Positions 20,720-32,108 of a stretch of 64,000 nt of DNA are shown piece after piece. The position numbers and the translations under genes are program-made. The notes beneath the pieces were generated by a model. That model was given only the letters and a program-made list of their open reading frames with translations. It was not told the origin of the DNA and searched no databases. This stretch comes from Callorhinus ursinus (Eukaryota; Chordata; Mammalia; Carnivora; Otariidae), in assembly GCF_003265705.1 (NCBI RefSeq), contig NW_020313005.1, forward strand, positions 16,168,456-16,232,455. Reading direction: 5' to 3'. The stretch's first letter is position 1; every line of letters starts with the position of its first letter.

Positions 20720-21092
20720 GGAGCAATCGGTTTTGAGTTAATTATTTTTGTATGGGATAAGGTGAGGATCAGAGGTTATTTCTTTCACTTTCAGTTGTCC
20801 CAGCACCATTTGTTGGACAGACTATCCCTTCCGCAATGAATTTCCTTGGCACCATTGTCAAAATCAGTTAGTTATAAGCATGAGATTTATTTCTGTTTAA
20901 TTCTGTTCCATTGATCTGTATTTCTGTCCTATGTGTCTTGATAACTATAGTTTTATAGTAAGTTTTGAAATCTGAAAGTGTGAGTACTCCAACTTTGTTA
21001 TTTCTTAAAAATTGTTTTTTGATTCTAGATGTTTGACATTTCCATATACATTTTATAATCTGATTGTCAGTTTCTGCAAAAAAATGCTGCTG
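20720..21092 (-). mobile_element. Old L1M ORF2 fragment
   Basis: Antisense ORF2 words in order: CAGTTGTCCCAGCACCATTTGTTGGACAGACTATC, TTCCTTGGCACCATTGTCAAAATCAG, TTCTGTTCCATTGATCTGTATTTC, TAAGTTTTGAAATCTGAAAGTGTGAGTACTCCAACTTTG, and a TCAGTTTCTGCAAAAAA end. These correspond to the stretch encoding the FxxWNRIE and KTYYKATV-like region. Frame destroyed. Confidence 0.8.
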
Positions 21093-22334
21093 GAGTTGAG
21101 GGTGGTTTGTTACACAGCAAGAGACAACTGACCAATACCATTTACTCAGAGTCAGCTTATCATATGCTATTGTCTAAGTCTTCCTCCCATGAGCTGCTCC
21201 AAAGGCACATATTTTTTATCCCACACAGTGGGTTTCTTTTTCTTTTTCTCTTTCTCTTTCTCTCTCTTTTTGACCCATGTGAGGTGCTTCAGTGAACTTT
21301 CTTAATCTGCTACACTGTATGTGATTAAGTTTTGCTCATAATTTCAGCCAGCCAGCCACTAATTTGATCATGCACTGTTTTTTCTGTCTCTCTGCCATGA
21401 GTCATTTACAGATTCAGTAACCACACTTGTGTGGTGCTTTATGCAAGCCCTAAATAACAGTTGTTGAGTAGATGAGGAGAAAGGCCTGGGCCATGAAATC
21501 CAGTGTCCAGAGGACCCTTGGGCTTGACTCCTTAAAGCGATACTTTAGAAATTATAGAAAACAGCTGAGAAACATCAGGGAAAATGAAATTCCATCTGTG
21601 GGGGCCAAGCTGAGGCCTTCTGAAGAACTTTATTTTGTCTTTGTAAGTGCAGAAGGTTTCCGTTCCTTTTTGATGAAGAAAGGCTTCGGGGATATGATCC
21701 CTTCAGCCTCACCTCATAAAAGATGATGTTGGATGAGGTTGCCAAGCAGAGGAGTGTATCCTCCTTGGAAATGTGCAGGCCAGCAGGCACACAAAGTACT
21801 TCCTTAGCGGAAGAAAGCCAGGAGCGAAAGACAAGATCACAATAGAAGAAAGGCCTCGCTCCCGCAGTGCTAGAAAAACTGCCCGAGGAGACTCAGGCAG
21901 TCTTTTTGTAGTTGAAATTATATTAAGGGAAAAAGAGATTCAAGAGAGAAAAATTGACCCACTAATAAATGAGAAGAGAAAATTAATGCTGACTCTCCAC
22001 TGCCTGGGACCGTGAGCGCACTTGGCAAATCCATTCCTAGCAAGGAAAACAAAGCAACGTGGACAATTAGAAATAATGAAGACCTTGCAGAACTAGCAAC
22101 CGACAGGAATGAGATGATGTTTGGGAAAATGAGACATAGAAAATCTAAATATATGAAAAGCTTGCTTATGCCCTTTCTCTCTTTCCTCTCTCTGCCTTAT
22201 CCTCTCTTTTGAAACACCATTTGCCATGAGAAAAATCACAGAGATTATGTTCTCTGGGAGTGAGGCTTATAGAATCTGTCTGACTCACAGAGTTGCCTCT
22301 AGTGTAACCTGATGAGGAGTAATGGGATGGGAGG
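21093..22334. other. Single-copy DNA; no gene recognised
   Basis: A pyrimidine run lies at 21234-21271. Plus frames at 21472-21726 and 21773-22015 are basic and short, with no domain I know. A GTAAGT splice-donor-like word at 21642 has no supporting acceptor or conserved frame, so I do not call an exon. Confidence 0.45.
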
Positions 22335-22460
22335 GAGGAGAGCTGGGTTTCTTACTCGTCACTAGTGATGTGATCTTAGGCTAGACACTTTGCCATGAGG
22401 GGATCCTCATCTGTGAGATGAGAGGTACAGTGGTTATCTGACCAGTATCCTTTAACCCCT
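22335..22460 (+). mobile_element. MIR SINE fragment
   Basis: GAGCTGGGTTTCTTACTCG, ACTAGTGATGTGATCTTAGG, CTCATCTGTGAGATGAGAGG follow the MIR core order (clinical words: GTGTGACCTTGGGC and CCTCATCTGTAAAATGG). Old and inactive. Confidence 0.65.
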
Positions 22461-23704
22461 CCTTGTGGTTACAACACTCACCAACACCTCCTTTGGGAGA
22501 ACTGTCCCTTCTCCATAACAGAGGCTTTTGGTGGGGCTACCAGTCAGAGGGTCCTGCTTTGCTGAGTAGAGGGATAATAAACTCAACCCAAGCCAGGTCA
22601 AGCTACAGCAGATAATCTGCTTTAGACAGGGGAAGATGAGGGACAAAGACTGTCAGAGTGGAGCCATCTAGGGGCCACACCAGAGAAATGCCCTGAGTCA
22701 TTGTGTGGCTTCCTGGCTTTCTCAAGGCTAACTTTAGGGAGCGATGCCAGTATCCCTCCAATAAATACTTTTTTTTTCTCTCTTAAACTTAGTTAACAAA
22801 TGGCCATTTGGTTGTTTTTAACCAAAGAAGGCTATCAGATATCAGAGAAGAGGACGTTCAGTGATATAAAGGGAAAGCTTCAGGCAGAAACATAGGACCA
22901 CTTTATTTTTGATTAAGATGGGGTAGCAGCTGCTACCAGTGATCACAGGTTTCCAGTTGTCCAAGTCCCTGTGTAGGTCCTGGACTGGCAGTGGGATCCA
23001 GAACGTATGTTTGACTGCTCTGAACTTTATTTCCCTCATTTACAGTTCTGGCTCTTTGGCTGTCTTCCTAGGATATTTTTAGAATAAATAAAATGTTATG
23101 AAGTGCTTTGATGATTTTGGAAAAATGATTAAAAATTAATCCAAGATAGTATGAAAATCTGGGCCTAGCCCCTTTAGCCAGCCCTAGGGAATCTCAAAAT
23201 ATCTGGCAATTCATATGAGAATGATGCTTCTCTGCATTTCTTATTCTGTCACACTCTTCCCTATTGATTTGCCAATCTGGGCTAGAAAGGAAGGAAAACA
23301 CACAAAGACAAAAACCCTCTGCAACTGACTAATTATTTTGCCAGTTTGAGAGAGAAGTGGGAAAAAAATTTTAAAACCAAATAACAATAATTTTTAAAGG
23401 AATCCAACCAACACATTTCCATAAAGTGAATATGTTGGGCCTGGTAGGAGGCAGAAGGCCCACTAGGATGTTAAAACCTCTTCAAATTTGCATATATTTT
23501 TAATAGGGGCTGATAAAAGCAAATATTCTAACACAAATAATTACAATATTTTAATTGCATTTCTTCAGGGCTTTAAAAAAACTTTTTTAAATAAACATAT
23601 ATAAGACAAAGTCAGTGTTACTAAGTGGCAAGGATTCTGCCATACCCACTTGTTTTTTTCTGAACTACATGAGGAAAGAAAGGAGCAAATGTGGTTTGCT
23701 TTAC
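22461..23704. other. Single-copy DNA; nothing recognised
   Basis: I see no repeat family, exon or RNA gene. The tract 23340-23600 is AT-rich, and the run TTTAAAAAAACTTTTTTAAA near 23573-23592 is a short near-palindrome. Confidence 0.4.
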
Positions 23705-23835
23705 TTTAAAAATTTTTATTATTGAAGTATAGTTGACGTGCAATGTTATGGTCATTTCAGGTGTACAATATAGTGATTTGACAATTCTATATGTTATGCG
23801 ATGCTCGCCACATCAAGTTTGCTTATGTCTTGAAT
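23705..23835 (-). mobile_element. L1 3' end, severely 5'-truncated
   Basis: TTTTTATTATTGAAGTATAG and TTGACGTGCAATGTTATGG, then TTTCAGGTGTACAATATAGTGATTTGACAATTCTAT, is the antisense of the 3' end of a mid-age L1. The sense version of the same end is seen at 30540-30610 (GTGCACCTGAAACTGC ... CTATACTTCAATAAAA). Confidence 0.75.
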
Positions 23836-24734
23836 TACAGAACTGCTAGAGATCTAGATCTGGCGCTCCGAGGCCTGTTGAGAGAAGAAAGTCACAATTC
23901 CTCTTTGGTTCTTTAGTGTTTCTATCACTTGCCCACTTGTCTCTCACTCAGTCACTCTGACCAAGGTACATCATAGGGAGTTTAGCACTTTTGTGTGGGA
24001 ATTATGTGCCAACACGTTAGCAGTAGCATCTTACAGATTTCGTGGATCACAGAATACCAGAGATGGAAGGGGCCCAGAGAATTCAGTGATACCTCCAGGC
24101 TGGAAAGAAAAAACACAGTAAAATACCCATATTCTTCCAGGGGGTCTCAGTGAGCTAGCTGAGCTAGCCGGGAGCCATGTGGTGGGAAAGCCACCTCCAG
24201 TATCATTCATCTGTGGCTGGTGAGATTTCCCCAAGGAGAGCTCCTTTTTTCTCATTTGCTCTTTCAGAGCCCCCCCCCCCCCCCGGATTCTTCTTTTCTT
24301 GTATTCTAGGTCAAATTGTGGACCCTTTGATCATAGGACCATATTGGAGCAGACTTTCAATAGCTCTGTTTAATCCTATCTCACTGGAGGTCCAAAGAGG
24401 ATAACAAATCACCTGAGCTGGTGAACCCTTTAAGGTCATAATTTATAGGCAGGACTTGGAAAAGCATGGCTCTAAGTAGTGGTTTTGAAGTAGTTCCAAA
24501 CTCTTGGGCAAAGGTGTAGTCCCAGGTGAATCCCTAGAACCCAAGTCTAGCCCTGCTCTTAAGTAGATGAGATCTCAGGACTTGTTAATCAAATGCACTG
24601 GGTCTGGCCTGGAGTCATTTAGGATTCTGTCTGGGTTTTGTGTGTTACTTCCATCTCTAGGAGCAAGGCCTTCCACTAGTTCTTGTAGTTTCTCTCCTGA
24701 CTCTGTCTCTTTCTCTAAAGCTCTTATATTTGGG
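23836..24734. other. Single-copy DNA with a C15 homopolymer
   Basis: Nothing recognised apart from a run of 15 C at 24270-24284. A homopolymer of this length is prone to slippage and sequencing error, and its G-rich strand could fold. Confidence 0.4.
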
Positions 24735-24930
24735 ATAAGATAGACCTGGGTTGGAGTCCCATTTCTGCTCCTTCCTATGTGTGACTTGGACAAAATGATA
24801 GTATCTCTGAGTCTTGATTTCTTCTTTTTCAAGGTGAGGATAATAATATTATTTCATAGTGATATTGTGATTGTTGGTACTTAGGGTTAGTTGACATAGT
24901 AAAGAGTCTGGAATTGTCACAAGAGAGGTG
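24735..24930 (+). mobile_element. MIR SINE
   Basis: The order of MIR words is clear: AGACCTGGGTTGGAGTCCCATTTCTGCTCC, TATGTGTGACTTGGACAAA, TATCTCTGAGTCTTGATTTC, AGGTGAGGATAATAATATTATTTCATAG. Old and diverged. Confidence 0.75.
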
Positions 24931-25083
24931 TTCAATATACTCTGGAAATAACTGTTTATTACTCTCTTTGGCCTTTCTTAGGAGGGAGGCTCTACCTCTT
25001 TTGCCATTCTTCTCTCTGAGCTGGAGCACTGTCTGGCCCGCAGTCTGGCAACGTGGCCTTGCTCTTACTGGACAAACTTCCAG

Positions 25084-25130
25084 TAACCTAACCTAACCTA
25101 ACCTAATCTAACCCTAGTCTAACCCTAACA
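25084..25130. repeat. Short telomere-like tract, CCTAA/CCCTAA units
   Basis: Four to five CCTAA pentamers in a row are followed by CTAATCTAACCCTAGTCTAACCCTAAC. The hexamer CCCTAA (complement of TTAGGG) appears once exactly and once as CCCTAG. At 47 bases it is too short for an old chromosome fusion and looks like local slippage or a repair insertion. Confidence 0.6.
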
Positions 25131-26200
25131 CCCAGCTTCTCTGGGCTTCCTAGTATGGTCAGCTCTGATTTCCCAATCACTGGCTTTCCCTCAACTTCCA
25201 TTCTCCCCTGTTCTTCGTCTTGGATTCTTCCCTATGACCGCTTGCCTAAACTTGGTCTGATGTTGCCATTTGGGTACCTCTCCGGGTGCTGGCTGCTTCT
25301 TCCAGATGGCCTCCCACCTGCCCAGCTCTCAGTGTGGATTTGACTTGTCAGGATTCCTGAGGTGGATACCAGAAAAGCTCTCTCACCTGTGCTTGATTTA
25401 CTGATAGTCCCTATTATGTGTGTCTGTCCTCCGACCGTTTTCCCTTCGTCAGGCCTCCCATGGCTCAGAAAGGAGAAACATCTGCCTGCAGCCCCCCACT
25501 CAGAATTGCTACCCAACTAGATAAAAAAAAAAAAAAATTCTGTGAACATTGGGTGTGGTAGGAATAGAAAGAAGTAGAGCCCATCAAAGGTCATTGAGGC
25601 CTGCTGTCAGATTTCCTGGTGGTGTGAGCATGAAAATTCATGAGAAAGGCAGAAAGAGGAAAAGAAGCAGGGTTGAGGTGGGGGTGGAGGGAAAGGAGGA
25701 AGGAAAGGGGAGGGAGGGAGGCATTAAGACAACAAGGAGAGGAGAACCGAACATTGCTCAAAATTTGTTCAATTTATTCTTTTATTCTTAAATGCATGAA
25801 AAGCTACTGAGCCTGCCTCTGCTCCCTTTACGAATGCAATTCTAGTATTTATGTATCGAGTTGACACTCCAGCATCTTCCATTTGTTCATCTGTTCCATA
25901 TGTAGTTTGTGTTCTGGTTGTTTTTATATGTATATATTTTAACTCTCCAGCTAGATGCCGAGGACAGTCCTTTGTGGCAAGTGAAGTGTTCCACGAACTC
26001 TGGGCAAATCAATGTCTGAATTCACAACTGTCCTCCTGCCCACCAGCCCTATTCTCTCTGACACCTCACTCCATTAACAACTCCCCTGGTTTGCCTTACT
26101 GTCCAAAGTCATATTTCTCCTTGCTCCTTCATCACCTAAAATCCTCAAGTCCTATTGTTTTCTAAAGCTTGTTTTTTATCCACCGCCTTCTTTTTACGTC
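25131..26200. other. Single-copy DNA; nothing recognised
   Basis: An A14 run lies at 25524-25537 and a purine-rich GGA/GGGA tract at 25640-25720. No exon or repeat family seen. Confidence 0.4.
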
Positions 26201-26860
26201 TACTTCTACCATGTCAGTTTCAGCTCTCATTACTTCATACCTGCATGATTGCAATTGTCTCTCGACAATTCTCTTTCCTGCTAATCTCTCTACCCACTAC
26301 CCATTTAATCTTCCTGAAAAGAAGTTTATTGCCATATGGCATCACTCTACTTAGGAGCAGTCCTTGCTGCTTCTCAATAAATGCAGTCTCTGTCACCGGC
26401 CTAGAGCACCGGGACCTGGTCGCCCCAGATGTCTGTGGCATTGTGCCTGCTGCTTTTCCCAGTGTGTGGCCCATCTTCTCCACTATGTGTGGCTCACTCT
26501 CTGCAGTGTGCACAGCACTATTCCCAGTCAGCACTGGCTCATGCTGCTTCCCCTGCCAGGGCGTTTGTTGCTTCTTCTTTCACCTACCCACATTCAGGGC
26601 TCAGTGATGGTCCTTTCTCACACAGGAAGCCTCGTTGACCTGTCCAGGCCACAGAATTCTTTGATCTCAGTGGTGCAGATTATTTACCTTGGGATTTAAT
26701 TGTATATGTTCATGCACAAGTGCTCGGTTATTTCGTGTATTTGCTACCATTCCAACACAACTCTGGGTCTCTTATGAGCAGGGACCAAGCCATGTTGTGC
26801 AGCAGACTTTCAGCCCAAGGCCAGGCAGTATGTTAGGTGTTGGGTGCAGAGACAAGTTGG
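26200..26860 (+). mobile_element. L2 LINE 3' region
   Basis: The order is that of the L2 3' end: CTTCATACCTGCATGATTGCAATTGTCTC, TAATCTTCCTGAAAAG, TAGGAGCAGTCCTTGC, then GGGCGTTTGTTGC, CATTCAGGGCTCAG and finally GGGTCTCTTATGAGCAGGGACCAAGCCATG. The 150-codon frame 26155-26607 lies in it and is a chance frame. Boundaries approximate. Confidence 0.6.
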
Positions 26861-26894
26861 CATGTAGCTATCCAGTAGTCTAGACTGGCCTCAG

Positions 26895-27085
26895 TAAGAC
26901 CCGAGGTCAAGTTCTGCTCTACCACTTACTGGCAAGTCATGTAGTAACTTCAGACTCTATTTCTTCATGGGTTAAATGGGGATATTTATTTAACAGCATT
27001 GCTACAAAGATTACATAGACCACATGTGTACTATTCTTATTATCATCATGCTTGAGACATAGAAAATTATCAATAGATATTAGTT
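26895..27085 (+). mobile_element. MIR SINE
   Basis: Words in MIR order: GAGGTCAAGTTCTGCTCTACCACTTACTGGCAAGTCATG, AACTTCAGACTCTATTTCTTCATGGGTTAAATGGGGATA, then TTACATAGACCACATG. The CCACTTACT box and the AAATGGGGATA core are well kept. Confidence 0.8.
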
Positions 27086-27740
27086 CCCTTTCCTTCTGAT
27101 GATCACAGAGCTATTTTCATAGGTGCCTTCTACTGTCAAACGTTTCCTACTTATTACCCACGCAATAAGAGGACACAGAACACAGAAAATCACAAGTTCT
27201 AGTCTTCTGATTTTACTTAGAACTGAGATAACAGGCCTCTGTGGGCCTTGCTCCTTGGTTGAAGCACATAAAACATAAACCTGTTGGAGAGCAGTCTGTG
27301 TAATTGTAGATTTCCCACGTAGGCTGTAAATCAACCACTTGGAGGGGCTTCTGACCTCTTCATTGCTTTTCTTGCCTGTTTGCTCATCTGGCAAACCTAA
27401 GCACATAGTAGGCCCCTCATGAATACTCGCCAGGTGGAATAGGTGGAGGCTTGTTGTGGTGGCAGATTAGAGCCACCGGAGGAGTGGAGCATGATGGGCT
27501 GATGCAGACGTCACCCAGAGGGAGGTACCTTTGGGCGGGGGGCTGGAAGTGGGGGCTGCCTCCGCTCTGTGCAGCCAGAGCTGACTTGCCATCTGTTTCT
27601 GTAGCTCCCTGCTGTTTCTTCCTCCTGCCTTAGTCCCATCCTGCCTGCCACTCTGGAGGCCTCAGTCAGTGAGTGCCACTCTCAGGACCCTGAGAGTGAG
27701 GGTTGTGGCCAGACAGGAGGGTGTGGATACATGTGTGAGG
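27086..27740. other. Single-copy DNA; nothing recognised
   Basis: No exon, RNA gene or repeat family seen. A GC-richer part lies at 27440-27720. Confidence 0.4.
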
Positions 27741-27963
27741 AAGGGGGAGGAAGGTGTGTGGGGGAGTGTGGAAAAATGAGAATCAGCAAGAAAATGGGAG
27801 AGAGAAAGGAAGTGAGGCAGAAAGGGTGAGAAAGGCAGGAGGGAGAAAGGGGAAACCAAGAGGAATGGAGCAAGAGAAAGGGGGCTGGAAGAGAAGGATG
27901 GGAAGGAAGAAAATGTGTGTGTGTGTGTATGTGTGTGTGTGTGTGTGCGTGTGTGCACGTGTT
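27740..27963 (+). repeat. Purine-rich tract followed by (GT)n microsatellite
   Basis: 27740-27912 is almost all G and A (GGAAGGGGGAGGAAGG and similar). It leads into an interrupted GT run at 27914-27962 (GTGTGTGTGTATGTGTGTGTG and so on). The 173-codon frame 27682-28203 minus is the pyrimidine-strand shadow of this tract. Confidence 0.9.
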
Positions 27964-29029
27964 TGAGGGAGAGAGTGCTATAATTATATGAGCAAGAATC
28001 TGCATCCCACAATTGGGATTGCAAGGCAAAATGGCAAGAGACTGAAACCAGGACACAGCAGGAGCTGAACAGCAGACTGAAGATAAGTTTGAAATTGCCG
28101 AGAGCGGTGAAGATGTATCTGGGATGCAGTTACCTCTTGAATCAGAGATGTTATCCTCTGCAAGAGCACCGGGTTTCTTATCCTTTGGATCCACGTTGGG
28201 CACTTCGCCCTTCCCTCTGGGATAGGAGCTGGGGAGAAATTGCGAGCATGCTGTTCCCTGTCATTTGGGAATGGGGGTGGAGAGATGTGTTGATGGAGCC
28301 ATTATGACAAATGACTCAGTCTCTCAATAACTGTTGTTTCCAAATTCTCCTCTACAGTGTGGCCCTATCGTTGCTCTCCCTGCAAATGTGGTCCTCAAAG
28401 AGGTTCTAAGAGTTGGAACCTTGGTGTTTCCTCCTGCCACTCCTCCCCTCTGGAGGCTCCTTCTGGCTAGAGCTGGGGTGCTCCTTGGGCCGTTGCAGGA
28501 GCACCTGACCTACCTGCTCGTGAAGCTCCCAGGAGCCAGGAGACTGCTAATATAAGTTTCTAAAACTGGACTGGAGTCTGGTGCCAGTGGAGTTGATGTC
28601 ATGAGAACTGTTTCTCTCCCTCAGAGTTTTGAAATTGTCCTGTTTCTCAGAAGAGCTCTGTTCCCAAGAAACTCACTATTAATTCAAAGAAGGTTCTGCA
28701 AGAGCGAGAGACTCAATGATTGCGCTTCATGTAGCTAAACTTACACCTAACATAGTCATCTCCTCGATTTGGAGAAGGGAGATGTGTGAGGTCCCATTTG
28801 GGTCCCAGGGAAAGGTTGTGGTAAAGAAATAGAAGAGTTAAGAGGACCAAACTGGAGTCCCAAAGGTGAGAGGATGGCAAGAGCACCTGGGGGATCAGGC
28901 TTCCAGATTTGGGGCTAAAAGACACATTTAAGTCCCCACGGTGTCTGAGACCTGGCCAGCCCCCTTTTCCTGAACTTTCTGTGGTTCCCTGGACTCACAG
29001 GAGGCCCGCCCCCTGCCCCTTGCTGTCAG
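27964..29029. other. Single-copy DNA; nothing recognised
   Basis: No exon or repeat family seen. Base composition is balanced. Confidence 0.4.
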
Positions 29030-29230
29030 CTCTGGAGACATTTGAATAATGAATTCTGTTTAAGACTGAAAACCTCGAAGTTCCATCTGTAACAAGACTC
29101 GAAATAATTACAGCTGATGATTGCCTGGTACACTCAGCCAGAAAAAACAGAACAGCTTTTGGCCGCCAGCAATTACAAGCAGCACCGGCTTCAGCACAGA
29201 CAGAACTTTTAAATGAATACATGAATACAT
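29030..29230. promoter_or_regulatory. Candidate conserved noncoding element
   Basis: This AT-balanced, repeat-free stretch has several words typical of developmental enhancers: GAATAATGAATTC, GAAATAATTACAGCTGATGATTG (homeodomain ATTA, E-box CAGCTG), AGCAATTACAAGC. It has no open frame. The call is an impression from composition only and needs an alignment to other mammals. Confidence 0.25.
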
Positions 29231-29326
29231 TGCTGAAGATCAGAAGGCAAGAGAGACTGTTGGAGCCAGGGATGGGGGTGGGGGAAATGAGTTGGCAAAA
29301 ACTGAGTGACTTTACTCACCATACAA

Positions 29327-29446
29327 GGAAGGGAGGGAGAGAAGGGAAGGAGGGAGGGAGGGATGGATGGATGGATGGATGGATGGATGGATGGATGGAG
29401 GGAGGGAGGGAGGGAGGGAGGGAGGGAAGGAGGGAGAGAGAGAGCC
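29327..29446 (+). repeat. (GGGA)n-(GGAT)n-(GGGA)n compound microsatellite
   Basis: Runs of GGGA (29328-29360), then about nine GGAT units (29361-29397), then GGGA units again (29398-29440). The frame 29221-29454 is a shadow of this repeat. Confidence 0.95.
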
Positions 29447-29724
29447 CTAAATAAAAAAAAGTAGCTTCTACTTTTCCTTGTTCCTATGGTGGTAGAGGGA
29501 GAGAGACCTCTCTGCCCAACACTTTGCCCATCCTAATTTATAACAATGAAATAGCAAAAAGAGTTGACATGGGGTAGCATCCTGGGGGTACTGTGTTTTA
29601 GGATTTCTCCAGTTTAAATCTTATCATGGGAGACAATGAGATGAAGGAGTTTGCTTGCTGTGGATGTGGTTTGGAGTTGCAGAACATGGTGCATCCTTTC
29701 TTGCATCGTATAGGGGAGATATTA

Positions 29725-29935
29725 TAAGATTTGGAATCAGAGCAAATTGGGCTCAAATGCTAGTTTTGCTACAACTGTTATCTTGCTCAGCCACTGAACT
29801 ACTCTGAGCCTCAGCTTTCTCATCTGTGAATACCTTCTTCAGAGTGTTCTCATGAGGATTAAATAGGATAATGCTTATAAATCATCTTACACTGCTGTCT
29901 GGAATGGAGTAAATATTCAGTAAATGTTATTCAAT
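29725..29935 (+). mobile_element. MIR SINE, long copy
   Basis: AGATTTGGAATCAGAGCAAATTGGGCTCAAATGCTAG, ACAACTGTTATCTTGCTCAGCCACTGAACTACTCTGAGCCTCAG, CTCATCTGTGAATACC, GAGGATTAAATAGGATAATGC and GGAGTAAATATTCAG follow MIR from head to 3' end. Confidence 0.8.
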
Positions 29936-30134
29936 GGTCTTCATCCATTGGCTCTCCTTCTATCTATAAAGGGCTCCTCACTTCTTTCCTGTTGGTTTTA
30001 TCTTAATGCTTTTAATACTTGCATTGACTGAAATTATCTGATGCACCCATTGATTTAGAACAATCAGGATGTTCAAGACTTTCTAAAAACAATTTTGGGT
30101 AGTCATTTGGTTAGAACATTTTAAAATGAAATTG

Positions 30135-30640
30135 CACACCTTATGTTATTTGCAGCCTTATTTATTCTAGCTGAGATGAGGAAGCAACTCAAGTGTCCAT
30201 TGGTAGATGAATGGATAAAGAAGATGTGGTCTGTATACAATGGAATATTGTTTGGCAATAAAAAGAATGAGATCTTGCCACTTGCAACATGAATAGAACT
30301 AGAGGGTATAATTCTAAATGAAATAAGTCAGTCAGAGAAAGACAAATACCATATGATTTCACTTATATGTGGAATTTAAGAAACAGAACAAATGAACAGA
30401 CAAAAAAAGAGACAAAGAACAAAGCAGATTCTTAAATACAGAGAACAAACTTGTGGTTACCAGAGGAGAGGTGGGTCGAGGGAAATAAATAGAGAGGATT
30501 AATAGTACACTTACCTTGAGGAGCACTGAGAAATGTATAGAACGGTTGAATCGTTATATGGTGCACCTGAAACTGCTTTAAGACTGTATGTTAGCTATAC
30601 TTCAATAAAATAAATAAGTAAACAAATAAAATAATAACAC
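30135..30640 (+). mobile_element. Mid-age L1 3' end with internal deletion
   Basis: ORF2 C-terminal words (CAAGTGTCCATTGGTAGATGAATGGATAAAGAAGATGTGG, GACAAATACCATATGATTTCACTTATATGTGG) are followed by 3'UTR (ACAAACTTGTGGTTACCAGAGGAGAGGTGGG). Compared with the usual 3'UTR, a segment between GATTAATAGTACAC and GAGCACTGAGAAATGTATAG appears missing. The end is CTATACTTCAATAAAATAAATAAG with an A-rich tail. Confidence 0.85.
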
Positions 30641-31355
30641 AACAGAGGAAGAAAAAAAAGGGAAACTCTACGAACTTCTGAGCCACAGCAGGGAGACAGG
30701 GTAAGGCTCTGCAGAGGAGGTCTCCAGAACTGCATTCTTGCCTCCTACTTCCCCAACTTCTCATTTTGTACAAGTTTGCTTTGATTTCCCTGCCTGATTC
30801 ACACATCTGCCTTCAATGGCTAATTCCAACCAGGATTAGAAGTGGGAGCCTGAACTCTTGGGACTTTAAAAACTAGTACATGAGCTATCAAAGTCTTGGT
30901 AATCAGACACTGGAGTGGAGATTTTCAACCTGATTTGAAGACTGTGATTTTGTTGCATCGCAGCTCCTCGCCAGCCTCTCTGACTCAACCCTCCCACTCC
31001 CATCTGTGAGTTCAGGCAGGGTTTAAAGGCTGCTTCCTGTCCTCATACGCTGGAACCATCTGAGTGGGAGTTCACAGACCAGCCTCTGCACAAATCTTCT
31101 GATGCTCTCCAGGGAATTATTTCGGCAAGCCCTGTGTGGCTGTTTCCTCTGCAGAGTAGGGTTCCCGACTTGCTTCCCTTCTCTCTGTCCATCATCTCCC
31201 CCTTATTTCCTACTCTCTCATCTACAGGCATCTGCATGAAGCTCTGCTGTCCTCAATGTATTTCTCCTTTTTATCTTATACAAGAGACATCCTCAGTGGG
31301 CCCTGGCTCTATGCCATTTTCCTGACAACACTTCAGTTGTCAGAGCATCTCTCTG
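30641..31355. other. Single-copy DNA; nothing recognised
   Basis: No exon or repeat family seen. Confidence 0.4.
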
Positions 31356-31359
31356 ATCT

Positions 31360-31473
31360 GATCGGTTGTTTTTTTTTTTTTTTTTCTTTCTCTTTTTTTT
31401 TTTTTTTAATTTTTATGTTCTGTTAATCACCATACATTACATCATTAGTTTTTGATGTATGATCAGTTGTTTT
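31360..31473 (-). mobile_element. Very short young L1 3' end with target-site duplications
   Basis: The insert is about 31374-31460: a long interrupted T run (poly-A of a minus-strand element), then TTATGTTCTGTTAATCACCATACATTACATCATTAG, the antisense of the last bases of a young carnivoran L1. GATCGGTTGTTTT at 31360-31372 and GATCAGTTGTTTT at 31461-31473 are the duplications. The same L1 end in sense is seen at 32750 (AAAACTAATGATGTAC). Confidence 0.85.
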
Positions 31474-31689
31474 GACTTTGCTCAGAGTTGGGCTTTAAGG
31501 TTAAGCATGTTTCAGCCATTCAGGAGCTGCAATGCTTCTGGTCCTTTCTCTTCCCACCTTTGGGCCATCTCATCACTCCTTGGTGCTTGCCCCTAGTAGG
31601 GCTACGGTAGGGGGACCATGGAAGAGAAAATGATGCCAGGGAAAGCAGATACCATAATTTTATGTGGAGCTAGTGAACAGTAGTGAGAG

Positions 31690-31800
31690 AAGCAATGGAC
31701 CTGGGGTCCAAGGTCTGGGTTGCAATTTGGGATGCTTGAACTTGAGCAAGTCTTAGACTCTTCATTTGTTTAGTGGGCCTGCCAGGCGGGTCAGACTTAA
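31690..31800 (+). mobile_element. MIR fragment
   Basis: GCAATGGACCTGGGGTCCAAGGTCTGGGTTGC, AACTTGAGCAAGTCTTAGACTC and CTTCATTTGTTTAGTGGG fit MIR order loosely. Confidence 0.5.
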
Positions 31801-32108
31801 TGAGTTAAAGTGTGTGGAAAGGATGTCCCAGAGAGGGCACTGCCTCAGAATAAATCATCCAGGTTTTCCTGAACACCCCACCCCGCCCAGGACACAGGGA
31901 CTTCACTTTTATCTGTGCTTTTGGGAATTTAGAAGAGGCTATGGCAGGGGTTGGTAGACAGAATGACTTCCATGGATCTATAAAGGCTCATACTCTTTCT
32001 AACATAAATGCACTCTCCTGAGATTACTTAATAATGAGAACCCTTCCTCAGAGTTGTTTTGGGAGTGGTGATACACTCTGCCGATCACTTAGGTTTCTGT
32101 TGAAACCC

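Noticed and set aside
21472..21726. 84-codon basic frame followed by a GTAAGT word
   Set aside because: No acceptor site, domain or conserved continuation can be seen.
26155..26607. 150-codon Cys/Ser/Phe-rich frame
   Set aside because: It lies within an L2 3' region; no signal or domain is recognisable.
27682..28203. 173-codon minus frame rich in His, Thr, Ser, Pro
   Set aside because: It is the shadow of a purine-rich tract and a GT microsatellite.
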